Shown here: positions 1 to 8,375 of the stretch, piece by piece | How positions within the stretch are numbered: position 1 is the stretch's first letter | Layout of the letters: the number at the start of each line of letters is the position of its first letter | Assembly: GCA_040752815.1 (NCBI GenBank) | Contig: JBFMGC010000023.1 | Location: 1 to 44,865, forward strand | Reading direction: 5' to 3' | DNA: 44,865 bases | Source of the DNA: Candidatus Zixiibacteriota bacterium | GTDB taxonomy: Bacteria; Zixibacteria; MSB-5A5; GN15; FEB-12 | Program-made: the position numbers and the translations under genes | Notes under the pieces: model-generated | What the model was told of the DNA's origin: nothing | What the model saw: only the letters and a program-made list of their open reading frames with translations | The model's database searches: none

Positions 1-63
1 GTCGCGCCGGCCCCCCGGGGCCGTCACCCCTGTGGCGGGGAGTATTGAAAGTTCCTTGGATGC

Positions 64-192
64 GTCATCGCGAGTCCCGGCCGCACTTCGCGGACGGGAC
101 GTGGCGATCTCAACCAGCACCTACGTAACATGTTGAGATTGCCGTGCTGCGATGCGGCCGCTTGGACCCGGCGCATCGTCGCCCGCAATGAC
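64..192. repeat. Large imperfect palindromic intergenic repeat
   Basis: The outer arms GTCATCGCGAG (64-74) and CCCGCAATGAC (182-192) are imperfect inverted repeats. Inside lie two back-to-back hairpins. One pairs GTCCCG (74-79) with CGGGAC (95-100), continued by CCGC/GCGG. The other is a 12-bp stem, 103-114 with 132-143, containing one G-T wobble and a 17-base loop. From memory, GTCATTGCGAG...GGCAATCTC elements are dispersed palindromic repeats in many bacterial genomes; I cannot count copies here. No U-tract follows, so it is not an obvious terminator for the minus-strand pump operon ending at 450. Confidence 0.55.
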
Positions 193-449
193 CCTGCGAT
201 AGGCTCTTCCAACAGGCCCGGCGACAGGGGTCCAGACGAGATGGCCGATCAGCCACGTTTGTTGTGTGGGATATTCTCGCTTCGACGCTATGTTTGATGA
301 TGACGTCAATCGGCATAATGACTATGACTATATGCAGATGTCGAAACCGCACCGCGCGCCTACGGCGCCCAGGCACAGGTTCCGACCTACGAGTCTTTTG
401 AGACAACCCCCAAAGGATGGGCCACCAGCTCCAATATCGGCTGTCAAAC
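193..449. other. Non-coding stretch downstream of the RND pump gene
   Basis: Between the palindromic repeat and the stop codon of the RND pump gene I see no convincing gene. Short reading frames exist on both strands, but they lack ribosome binding sites and recognisable protein sequence. An inverted pair TGGACCC (about 167) and GGGTCCA (about 229) suggests the structured repeat may extend a little past position 192. Confidence 0.4.
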
Positions 450-3400
450 TCAGCTTTCCGACGCGCTGCGCGCACCGAAGAGCGAATACAGCACCGGCAG
501 CACAAACAGCGTAAGCGCGGTGGAGGTCACGATCCCGCCGATGACCACTGTCGCCAGCGGCCGCTGTACTTCTGCACCAACCCCCTGCGACAGCGCCATC
601 GGTACAAACCCGAACGCAGCCACCAGAGCGGTCATCAGCACCGGGCGCATACGCACTATTCCGGCGCGCTGGACCGCCGCGTCGAGTTCCGTGCCCTCGG
701 ATCGCAGCCGCTTGATGTGCGAGACCAGCACCAGCCCGTTCAGAACGGCTATGCCGGAGAGTGCGATAAAGCCCACCGCCGCCGAAATGCTGAACGGCAT
801 CCCCCGCAACGCCAGTGCGGCTACGCCGCCGAGCGCCGCCAGCGGAACCCCGGTAAAGATGAGAATAGCGTCGCGGAAGGAACCGTAGGTCCAGTAGAGC
901 AGGCCGAAAATCATGAACAGGGCCAGCGGCACCACCACCGCCAGCCGGGTTCGCGCCCGCTCAAGGTTTTCGAACTGCCCGCCGAACCGCACGAAATAAC
1001 CGGGATCGAGCGGGACTTGCGCGTCGATTCGCTCCCTGAGATCATTGACGAATGAAAGCACGTCGCGATCGCGCACGTTGCACTGTACAACTACCCGCCG
1101 CTTGCCCCATTCGCGAGTGATGGTCGAACGTCCGGAGGCCAGCACCGGTGTGGTGACCCGGTCGAGAGTCAGTTGCGCACCGGTGACCGATTGAATCGGG
1201 ACGCGTTCGATGTCCTCGGGTACGGACGCATACCCCGGGTCGAGGCGGACCTGCAAATCGAAACGGCGCTGTCCCTCGAAAACCTCGCCCACTTTGATAC
1301 CGCCGATGCTTTCTATGTAATTGAGTACTTCACGGGCGGGGAGACCGAACCGGGACAGCTTGCCGCGGTCGACTTCGATGAGGAACTCCGGCTGGCCGGT
1401 CAATTGCTCCACCGAAACATCGGCGCTGCCCGGAATCCGCTCGGCCAATAAGGCGATCTGTTCGGCTTTCTCCTCGAGAACGTCCAGATCGTCGCCGAAG
1501 AGCTTGATGCCGACATCGGTGCGAATTCCCGCGAGCAGTTCATTAATGCGCATTTCAATTGGCTGGGTGAACACTTTGTTCATCCCTGGAAGGTCAGCCA
1601 GTTCCCGGTCCATGAGGGCGACCAGCTCCTGCTGGTTGCCGGCGCGGGTCCACTCCGAGCGCGGTTTGAGCGTGGCGTAGACATCGGTAAGTTCGAGACC
1701 CATCGGGTCGGTGGCCAGCTCGGCCGTGCCGGTGCGTGACCAGATCTGGTCTATTTCGTCGGGGAAAGCGGCCAGCAGGGCGCGCTCGATGGTCTCGCCC
1801 CCCGAGGATGATTGCTCCAGCGAGATTCCGGCGAGACGAATCACGTTGATAGTCACCGTCCCTTCGCTCAAGCGCGGAACGAATTCAGCACCCAGCCGAG
1901 TGAAGAGGAGCAGACCGCCCGCCACCATTATGACGGCTGTGCTCAGAACTGCCGGGCGGTGTTTCATGGCGAACCGCAAGGCGGGCTGATACAGGCGCTG
2001 CACCCAGCGCACCAGGAACGGTTCGCGCTCGCTTCCGTGACGCTTGAGAAACACCGCCAAAAGCGCGGGGATAACGGTGAACGAGAGCACCAACGAGCCA
2101 AGCAGGACGAAAATCACGGTCAGCGCCATCGGGCGGAACATTTTCCCCTCGACACCCTGCAGGGTTAGTATCGGCAGGTAGACGAGCATGATGATCAGCT
2201 CGCCGAACAGAGTCGGTTTGCGCACCTCGAGGATGGCATTTCGAAGTATTTCGAGCCGGGACCCATTCGCCTGCGGCTGGGTGAGTCGTCGCACCGAGTT
2301 TTCTACCTGGATCACGGCGTTGTCGACCGCGAGTCCGAAATCGATCGCGCCCAGGCTCATGAGGCTGCCGACTATTCCGAATCGGCTCATCATATCAAAG
2401 GCAAAGAGCATCGAAAGCGGTATGGCCGAGGCGACAATCAAGCCGGCCCTGATGTTGCCGAGGAACATGAACAGCACGGCGATTACCAACACTGCGCCAT
2501 AAGTCAGGTTGTGGGTCACGGTCGAAAGCACCTGATCGACCAGGTGAGTGCGGACATACACCGGGCGGGTCTCGACACCGGCGGGAAGTGACTTCTTGAT
2601 TTCTTCGAGACGTTCGGCCAGCCGGGCCGCTACTTCGTGCGAATTCTGGCCGGAGATCATGAAACCGAGTCCGAGCACAACCTCGCCGGTTCCCATGTAG
2701 GTGGCGGCGCCTCGTCGGATCTCGTGGCCGATTAGAACGTCTGCGACATCATCAACATGAATCGGAACATCGTTGCGAGTCTCGACCACGAGGTTTCTGA
2801 TGTGATCCAGGCGATTGACGACACCGATCCCGGCAACAATTGTCTGCTCGCCGGCGCGTACCATCTGGCCGCCGGGGACATTGCCGATGCTCTCCTGCAC
2901 GGTCTCGATGAGATCCGTCAGGCTGAGGCGATACTGGGCGAGCCGGTTGGGGTCGACAAGGATATGGTACTGGCGTTCGAAGCCACCCCAACTGTTGATT
3001 TCCGCCACGCCGGGGACAGATTGAAGCTGCGGTTTGATGATCCAGTCCTGAATGGTGCGGAGTTCGGTGTGGTCCTCGGTCTTCCCCAGGACGACATAGT
3101 GGAAGATTTCTCCGAGACCGGTCGATATCGGTCCCAGCCGGGGCGCCTCGACATCATCGGGGAGATCGATACCCGGCAGCCGTTCGGCGACCTGCTGGCG
3201 GGCGCGATAGATATCTACTTCGTCATCAAAAATGAGATTGACCTGCGAGATGCCGTATTTCGAGATCGAGCGGACATCGCTCAGACCGGTCAGGCCGGAG
3301 AGTTCGCGCTCGATGGGGAAAGTGATCTGGCGCTCTACTTCTTCCGGCGCCCAGCCGGGAGCCGAGACATTGACCTGCACGAGGACCGGTGTGGTATCCG

Positions 3401-3518
3401 GGAAGGCGTCGAACGGCAGGTTTACCAGCGCCGTCAGTCCCAGCACGATCAGGAGCAGGGTTAGAGACAGAATCAGCCACCGGCGGCGAATACTGAAGTC
3501 GATTAAGCTGGTCAGCAT
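450..3518 (-). CDS. Heavy-metal efflux RND transporter, CusA/CzcA family
   Basis: This 1022-residue inner-membrane pump has the usual length for the HME-RND family. It exports metal cations by proton antiport across the envelope through a trimeric complex. The N-terminus (LTSLIDFSIRRRWLILSL) is the first transmembrane helix. The helix-4 motif GAIDFGLAVDNAVIQVEN contains the acidic proton-relay residues typical of CusA/CzcA, and a second bundle of helices lies in the C-terminal half, as expected from the internal duplication. It starts 8 bases after the adaptor gene, so the two are cotranscribed. No outer-membrane factor gene is next to it; the operon ends here. The metal cannot be told from sequence: Cu/Ag and Zn/Co/Cd are both possible. 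Confidence 0.93.
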   Translation of the reverse strand: MLTSLIDFSIRRRWLILSLTLLLIVLGLTALVNLPFDAFPDTTPVLVQVNVSAPGWAPEEVERQITFPIERELSGLTGLSDVRSISKYGISQVNLIFDDEVDIYRARQQVAERLPGIDLPDDVEAPRLGPISTGLGEIFHYVVLGKTEDHTELRTIQDWIIKPQLQSVPGVAEINSWGGFERQYHILVDPNRLAQYRLSLTDLIETVQESIGNVPGGQMVRAGEQTIVAGIGVVNRLDHIRNLVVETRNDVPIHVDDVADVLIGHEIRRGAATYMGTGEVVLGLGFMISGQNSHEVAARLAERLEEIKKSLPAGVETRPVYVRTHLVDQVLSTVTHNLTYGAVLVIAVLFMFLGNIRAGLIVASAIPLSMLFAFDMMSRFGIVGSLMSLGAIDFGLAVDNAVIQVENSVRRLTQPQANGSRLEILRNAILEVRKPTLFGELIIMLVYLPILTLQGVEGKMFRPMALTVIFVLLGSLVLSFTVIPALLAVFLKRHGSEREPFLVRWVQRLYQPALRFAMKHRPAVLSTAVIMVAGGLLLFTRLGAEFVPRLSEGTVTINVIRLAGISLEQSSSGGETIERALLAAFPDEIDQIWSRTGTAELATDPMGLELTDVYATLKPRSEWTRAGNQQELVALMDRELADLPGMNKVFTQPIEMRINELLAGIRTDVGIKLFGDDLDVLEEKAEQIALLAERIPGSADVSVEQLTGQPEFLIEVDRGKLSRFGLPAREVLNYIESIGGIKVGEVFEGQRRFDLQVRLDPGYASVPEDIERVPIQSVTGAQLTLDRVTTPVLASGRSTITREWGKRRVVVQCNVRDRDVLSFVNDLRERIDAQVPLDPGYFVRFGGQFENLERARTRLAVVVPLALFMIFGLLYWTYGSFRDAILIFTGVPLAALGGVAALALRGMPFSISAAVGFIALSGIAVLNGLVLVSHIKRLRSEGTELDAAVQRAGIVRMRPVLMTALVAAFGFVPMALSQGVGAEVQRPLATVVIGGIVTSTALTLFVLPVLYSLFGARSASES

Positions 3519-3526
3519 CGGCTGCT

Positions 3527-5017
3527 CTACTCTCCGGCGCAGCCGGCGCCGAGACTTTCTTTCTTCAGCTCAGTCTTGAGCAGGAAGCTCCCGTCGGTTA
3601 CCACCAGATCCCCCGCCGCGAGTCCGGAGCGGACCATATAATGGTCACGATCACCGCGATCAATAGCCACTTTGTGCGGGCGATAGCGGTCAACCGCCTC
3701 CTGCAAAAACACAATGTGGCAGCAGCCTTCCCACTGCACGGCATCCTTGGAGACCAGCAAGGCCGAGGAACCGCCCGGCTGCTGCAACTGAATGCGTCCG
3801 AAGAGATGAGCGCGCAGTTCCGGATCGGGGCGCGTCACCCGGGCCCGAACGATACCGGTGCGCGTGTCCGGTTCGAGATACTGCGACACCCAGATAACCT
3901 CGCCCTCGGTGCGAGCGAGCGCTTCACCGTCGACCGAGAATGTCACCTTCTGACCGAGGCGAAAAGCGGTCAGGTCCTGTTCACGGACATGAGCCTGGAT
4001 CCAGAGGGCGCTCGGTCGGCCCAGCAGTCCGAATGCCGAACCGGCCGGCAGTTGCTCGCCCAGGGGAGCGCGGCGCTCGAGGATAGTACCGGCCATGGCG
4101 GCGCGAATAAGCCAGCGGGGGCCGGTATCGCGGGAATCCAGCAGGTTTTGCAGGTCGGATTCGCCCAGACCTGCCGCACGAAGCCGCCCCACCGCGCCGT
4201 TGACCTCCGACAAGGCCGCCTTCTCCGACGCCTCAACGTCCTGGAGCTCGGACTGGCTGATGAGATCTTTGAGGGCAAGTTCTCGGGCGCGTGTTAACTG
4301 CTGCTGGTCGCGGGTCCAGTCGGCGTGAGCGGTCAGGTAGTCTGACTTTAGCTGCGCCACCTCAGGGGATTCCACATCGGCCAGAGGCTGTCCCTCGCCA
4401 ACCTGCTGCCCGGGATCTACCAGCCACCGGATGACGGTGGCGGGCACGGTGGTAGTAACCGCCGCAGTTCTGGTTTCGTCAAACACGATCTCCGCCGGAG
4501 CCTCAATCATAACCGCCGCCGCCATAGCGGGCATCGCCGGTTCGACCTTGAGGCCAACGCGCTCGGCTGTACGTTGGGAAGCAAAGCGGATCACCGCCTT
4601 ATCCGACGTGCAGCCCGGTTCGTTGGCGGGGAAGAAAACTGTCGCGGTCACCGGCTCAGCAGTCACGACTTCGACCGGTTCCTGCGGAAACGTCAATGAC
4701 GGATTGCACTGACGGCAGTGCGACTCGGGCAGATTATGCTCGCCGCACCAGTTGTGGTTCGCTCTGAAAACGTCGACCAGTTGCGGATTACACTTCGTGC
4801 ACTCAGATTCCGGGACGCGATGCTCGGCGCACCAGTCGGTTCCACGGTCGGCGATGTCCAGCGCAGCCTCCTCGGCCCTGGGCTCTTGCCCGATAGCGCG
4901 CGCTTCGCTGATTTCCGGGCGCATGTTAACCGTATTGCCGCGAAACAGCCCGGAAAGGCCCGTGCCGATCACGATTCCGAGCGAAATGAGCGCCAGGTAT
5001 GCCAATGTTCTTCGCAT
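3527..5017 (-). CDS. RND efflux periplasmic adaptor (CusB/CzcB family) with tandem Cys/His motifs
   Basis: This 496-residue membrane-fusion protein would bridge the RND pump and an outer-membrane channel. An N-terminal membrane anchor or signal (about 5-25) is followed by two 28-residue repeats of the form WCxEHxxPESxCxxCNP. Their ligands are C63/H66/C73/C76 and C91/H94/C101/C104, plausible metal sites. Barrel-sandwich, alpha-hairpin and beta-barrel regions follow (AAVTTTVPATVIRWLVDPG, AQLKSDYLTAHADW, then a C-terminal MVRSGLAAGDLVV stretch). The start has GGAG about 11 bases upstream. The downstream pump gene begins 8 bases after the stop. The Cys/His repeats may capture metal in the periplasm; this is inferred from the ligand pattern. 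Confidence 0.9.
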   Translation of the reverse strand: MRRTLAYLALISLGIVIGTGLSGLFRGNTVNMRPEISEARAIGQEPRAEEAALDIADRGTDWCAEHRVPESECTKCNPQLVDVFRANHNWCGEHNLPESHCRQCNPSLTFPQEPVEVVTAEPVTATVFFPANEPGCTSDKAVIRFASQRTAERVGLKVEPAMPAMAAAVMIEAPAEIVFDETRTAAVTTTVPATVIRWLVDPGQQVGEGQPLADVESPEVAQLKSDYLTAHADWTRDQQQLTRARELALKDLISQSELQDVEASEKAALSEVNGAVGRLRAAGLGESDLQNLLDSRDTGPRWLIRAAMAGTILERRAPLGEQLPAGSAFGLLGRPSALWIQAHVREQDLTAFRLGQKVTFSVDGEALARTEGEVIWVSQYLEPDTRTGIVRARVTRPDPELRAHLFGRIQLQQPGGSSALLVSKDAVQWEGCCHIVFLQEAVDRYRPHKVAIDRGDRDHYMVRSGLAAGDLVVTDGSFLLKTELKKESLGAGCAGE

Positions 5018-5126
5018 AGCTTTTGATTCTCCACGCGGGAGTCGGGCCGGGCAACGTAGATGCGCCGGGGCCGATGTACCCGCTACAATTGTTGATTGGG
5101 TGTCCGCCGCGAAGGCGGAAATAGAG

Positions 5127-5420
5127 CTACGCGATCAGACGAGGAGGGTGATCGCGCCCATCGATATGGGGCGGACGCAAGTCGACAAGAATATCGCTGA
5201 CAAGCCGTTCAGCCTGCAGGAAAATCTCGGACCCGACAGGACTCCCGGGTGAGGTGGCCAGTGGCTGGTAATGGCAGCCACAGCGCCAGTAATCGCTGCA
5301 TTCGCTTTCGGCGCAGCAATCGTCGGGGTGAGCGAGCGCTCCGAAAGTCGGAGCTACCAGGGTCAGGATGACCAGAACAGCCGCCAGGCGATGGTAGATT
5401 ATGTTAGTCGGTTTTGCCAA
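5127..5420 (-). CDS. Small exported Cys-rich protein heading the metal-efflux operon
   Basis: I do not recognise this 97-residue protein. A hydrophobic stretch (about 11-30, ending GALA) looks like a signal peptide. It is followed by a cluster C35/C36/C41/C47/C49/H50, a possible metal-binding patch; the rest is unremarkable. The start is TTG, with GGAGAG about 12 bases upstream. A good promoter (-35 at 5472-5477, -10 at 5450-5455) places the transcript start just before that ribosome binding site, which supports a real gene. It is followed after about 110 bases by the RND adaptor gene. A periplasmic metal chaperone or sensor role is only suggested by position and cysteines. Confidence 0.5.
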   Translation of the reverse strand: MAKPTNIIYHRLAAVLVILTLVAPTFGALAHPDDCCAESECSDYWRCGCHYQPLATSPGSPVGSEIFLQAERLVSDILVDLRPPHIDGRDHPPRLIA

Positions 5421-5449
5421 AGTGCTGACTCACTCTCCAATCAAGACTG

Positions 5450-5477
5450 AATATATATTAATTGTTCAATCAGTCAA
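5450..5477 (-). promoter_or_regulatory. Sigma-70-type promoter of the metal-efflux operon
   Basis: Read on the minus strand, TTGACT (5472-5477) and TATATT (5450-5455) are separated by 16 bases. Predicted transcription would start near 5443, about 20 bases before the TTG start of the small Cys-rich gene. The A/T-rich spacer carries ATTGAACAAT, which resembles half of an ArsR/SmtB-type operator, but no full dyad is present. Confidence 0.5.
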
Positions 5478-5679
5478 GTGTTCCCGTTGAGAGAAGGTGA
5501 CAGATCCAGCGACGGGCCTGCTTGCGCCAACGAATCTTATTGATGTCCAGTTGGTTACATCCGTAGTGCAGAGGCTCGAGAGCCTGCAAGCCGGCTGGCG
5601 ACTGCAAGAACAAAGGATGGCTCTCTAATGGCATGATAAAATTTCGCCGACAAATAGGACCGAAAAAAGAAGATTTGTC

Positions 5680-5734
5680 TTGATTGCGAGTAGCGGCTGA
5701 GTTTATATTCGCAGCGATTGTGTCACAGTACTGT
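5680..5734 (+). promoter_or_regulatory. Promoter and palindromic operator of the multihaem cytochrome operon
   Basis: TTGATT (5680-5685) and TATATT (5704-5709) have an 18-base spacer and point toward the cytochrome gene at 5768. A perfect 10-base palindrome ACAGTACTGT lies at 5725-5734, just past the predicted transcript start, where a bound repressor could block transcription. The rest of the gap 5478-5679 between the divergent operons shows only a short GGCTCGAGAGCC dyad near 5571. Confidence 0.4.
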
Positions 5735-5767
5735 CATGATGCGTGCTGTGCTGACTGGTTGGACTAA

Positions 5768-6721
5768 ATGATCACAACTCGACTGACTTCCGCTCGGACC
5801 GTGCGCCGCCGTGAACTTACCGCGCACACGGTGACCATCGTTCTTATTACGCTCTTGTCTCTTCCACTTAAGGGCGAGGAACCGGCCGTTGATGACGGCA
5901 GCTGTCTTTCCTGCCACGAGGAATATGATGCCGGGTTAGCAAGAACTGCCCATGCACTCGGACCTACGGGCAGCGGCAAAGTCTGGTGTGTATCCTGTCA
6001 TGAGGGTGGCCAGATACATTTAGAAGATCCGACTAAAGACAATATCACTAATCCGAGCCGGATGGTTGGCGCGGAAGCGCGGGCTGTATGCTCAGCCTGT
6101 CACGACGCCCACAAGCAGCTCGATGATTCTGGTTTCGACGTTCACTCCCAGCAGCAGCTTAACTGCGCCAGTTGCCACAAGGTGCATGGCGGATCGGCGG
6201 CGCTTCTGCTGAGCGATCGCGCCGAGTTTTGTCGACCCTGCCATGAAGATGTTGTCGGCTCGATGCATCGCCGCTCGCAACACCCGGTGAATCAGCGGGC
6301 TGTTACCTGTTTAAGTTGTCATAGCTTTGTCAAGAGGTCAGACCATGGTGTGGCCTATGACCAGGCGCGTGTTTGCCAGAGTTGTCATCCGGTCCAAAGC
6401 GGTCCGTTTCCGTACGAACATCCCGCAACGAGCGCGTCTCTGGTCGAAGGGGGCAGTTGCCTTGAGTGTCATGCGCCGCACAGCAGCGAGAATGACCGCT
6501 TGCTGCGCCAGCCCGGAGCGGCGCTGTGCAGACAGTGTCACGTCGAACCGCCGGGCCATCGCAATCTACCGGCCCTGCACGGATTCGTGCGCGATATCGA
6601 GGACTGTTTCGCATGTCACACCGGCGTACACGGTTCGATGACGAGTCACAAACTGCTTGACCCGATGCTGCAGGCCCGGCTGGGCAGCCCGCAGGATTGC
6701 ACTCAGTGTCACGAACTATAA
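5768..6721 (+). CDS. Periplasmic 11-haem c-type cytochrome, MtrA/DmsE-like
   Basis: The 317-residue protein has a basic N-terminus and hydrophobic segment (TVTIVLITLLSLPL) that fit a Sec signal peptide. It then has eleven CXXCH haem-binding motifs: CLSCH, CVSCH, CSACH, CASCH, CRPCH, CLSCH, CQSCH, CLECH, CRQCH, CFACH and CTQCH. Dense evenly spaced haems in a protein of this size are typical of MtrA/DmsE/PioA decahaem cytochromes, which insert into an outer-membrane barrel and carry electrons across it. The next gene, 19 bases downstream, encodes such a barrel, and the third an additional multihaem cytochrome. The family normally has ten haems; here one more is present. Donor and acceptor are not shown by the sequence. 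Confidence 0.85.
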   Translation: MITTRLTSARTVRRRELTAHTVTIVLITLLSLPLKGEEPAVDDGSCLSCHEEYDAGLARTAHALGPTGSGKVWCVSCHEGGQIHLEDPTKDNITNPSRMVGAEARAVCSACHDAHKQLDDSGFDVHSQQQLNCASCHKVHGGSAALLLSDRAEFCRPCHEDVVGSMHRRSQHPVNQRAVTCLSCHSFVKRSDHGVAYDQARVCQSCHPVQSGPFPYEHPATSASLVEGGSCLECHAPHSSENDRLLRQPGAALCRQCHVEPPGHRNLPALHGFVRDIEDCFACHTGVHGSMTSHKLLDPMLQARLGSPQDCTQCHEL

Positions 6722-6740
6722 GACTGGGGTGCGGAGAGCA

Positions 6741-8360
6741 ATGAACAGGACAGAGTGTCGAACAAGACATAGCATCAGTTGCCTTCCGGTGATCATCATG
6801 ATCGGCTTGCTGCCATTCAAATCGCTGGCATCGGCAGGCTCGGGCACCGTCAAAGCCGGATACCTATTTACCGATGAAGTGGGTGACCGTGCTCTGAACC
6901 AGGAAACATTCAATGTCTATTCCGGAATGGGGCTCTCACTGGAACGGTTTTCATTCCAGTTTCAAAACGGCGTAAGGGTGACATCTGATCTGACGGACCT
7001 GACTCTAAACAACCGCAACCTGACATTCGGAATCGAGAAAACCGGCAAGTTCCGCCTGGACCTGCATAACGATCAGTATAGGAGATTCTACGACTTTGAG
7101 GGTGGTCGGTTTACAAGGCGACGCACCACGAGCGCACAACTCTCCGTCCGGCCGATCCGCGAAGTGGAGTTGTACGGCGGCGTTTACCTGATTGACCGTC
7201 ACGGCGACTATCAGGACGCGCTTGCGGTGACCAGAGGCATTGCGCCAATGGACTTCCGCTACTCCACCGTGACCACCGGGGCACACGTCGCCCACCGGGG
7301 GAGAAACATCGATGTGTCTTATCAGCGTTTCAAACTGACCCAGGAGATTCAGTCCGACCCGTCGCAGGTTGATCGAACCGCAGACGCTTTCCGTTTCGAC
7401 GCTTCCACTCCGGTGCCGAAACTTGATCAGGTCTCTCTCTCCGGCGGATATCAATATCGAAAGGACTACGGCGATCTTCCCGGTGAGATAAAGACCAATC
7501 TCGGCTGGGGAGCGGCAAGGTGGGACCTCCCCCGCGATTATCAACTCGAGTATCGCCTGGTATTCGCCCGCACCGATCAGACTACTTTGGACAGGGAGAC
7601 GGACAACGCCACCAACACCGTCACCATCGGTAAACTCTGGCGCACCGGATATGGGATCAGGGTGGGTTACGAAAACCGGATCGCCGATGATCTGACCAAT
7701 CGAACCGAAGCGCACGGTCTCCTTGTATCTACCTGGGGACGCATTGGCGCCCGCTTCACCGCGAAGGCGTCAGCTTCGTTTCTGGACAAAGATGTGGTCG
7801 ACGGAACGACTCTTACAGGCGATCAGTCCTCCAGTCGCTTTAAGATCTCCGGACGCTATTCGGTCCCTGAATACGGCGACCTGTGCGTTCAGTGGTCCAG
7901 CCGGGTGACCACGCACGATCCGGTGCCGGTTCTACGTGATTCGGCGGGATACGAGAGCACTGAAACCCGCGTTGATTACCAGGTCTGGTCGACGGTGGCC
8001 AACATCAAAGTCAAGCGTCTTGGCTCAGTCAATGTGTCGTATGCTTACTATGTAGGGGAATACCAGAACAACAGCCGTGGTGTGAATTATGAGTTCTCAG
8101 ACCATATAGTTCAGGGATCGGTGCATCCCAGGCGGTACGAGAACATCGAAGTATCGGCGAGGGGTGTCTATTACCGGAGCCGCCGTGATCAGAATGCTGA
8201 GAAATTCAGCGTCGGCTTCGACGCCGCCTATTTCCTCAAGGACGACTACGTGTTGGGTGCGTCCTATGACGCCTTCAATGCCGACGATCTGCTGTTTGTC
8301 GGCCAGTACTATACCGCAAACATCGTTAGAGTTTATATCGCCAGAAACGTGACGTTTTAA
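6741..8360 (+). CDS. Outer-membrane beta-barrel of a porin-cytochrome conduit (MtrB/PioB-like)
   Basis: The chosen ATG has GGAGAG just upstream; an earlier in-frame start at 6657 would overlap the cytochrome gene and lacks a signal peptide at the right place. The 539-residue product has a signal peptide (about 12-33, ending SLASA). It is then built of alternating polar/hydrophobic strands rich in Tyr, Arg and Asp, ending in ...YIARNVTF, the terminal aromatic typical of outer-membrane barrels. Family assignment rests mainly on context: it sits between an 11-haem periplasmic cytochrome and an 8-haem probable lipoprotein, the gene order of Mtr/Pcc conduits. MtrB proteins are usually somewhat longer (about 650-700 residues), so this is a compact or distant member. 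Confidence 0.75.
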   Translation: MNRTECRTRHSISCLPVIIMIGLLPFKSLASAGSGTVKAGYLFTDEVGDRALNQETFNVYSGMGLSLERFSFQFQNGVRVTSDLTDLTLNNRNLTFGIEKTGKFRLDLHNDQYRRFYDFEGGRFTRRRTTSAQLSVRPIREVELYGGVYLIDRHGDYQDALAVTRGIAPMDFRYSTVTTGAHVAHRGRNIDVSYQRFKLTQEIQSDPSQVDRTADAFRFDASTPVPKLDQVSLSGGYQYRKDYGDLPGEIKTNLGWGAARWDLPRDYQLEYRLVFARTDQTTLDRETDNATNTVTIGKLWRTGYGIRVGYENRIADDLTNRTEAHGLLVSTWGRIGARFTAKASASFLDKDVVDGTTLTGDQSSSRFKISGRYSVPEYGDLCVQWSSRVTTHDPVPVLRDSAGYESTETRVDYQVWSTVANIKVKRLGSVNVSYAYYVGEYQNNSRGVNYEFSDHIVQGSVHPRRYENIEVSARGVYYRSRRDQNAEKFSVGFDAAYFLKDDYVLGASYDAFNADDLLFVGQYYTANIVRVYIARNVTF

Positions 8361-8375
8361 GATAGTGAGGATGAT

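Noticed and set aside
121-505. Minus-strand reading frames after the RND pump gene
   Set aside because: They overlap the large palindrome and the end of the pump gene, and show no known domain or ribosome binding site.
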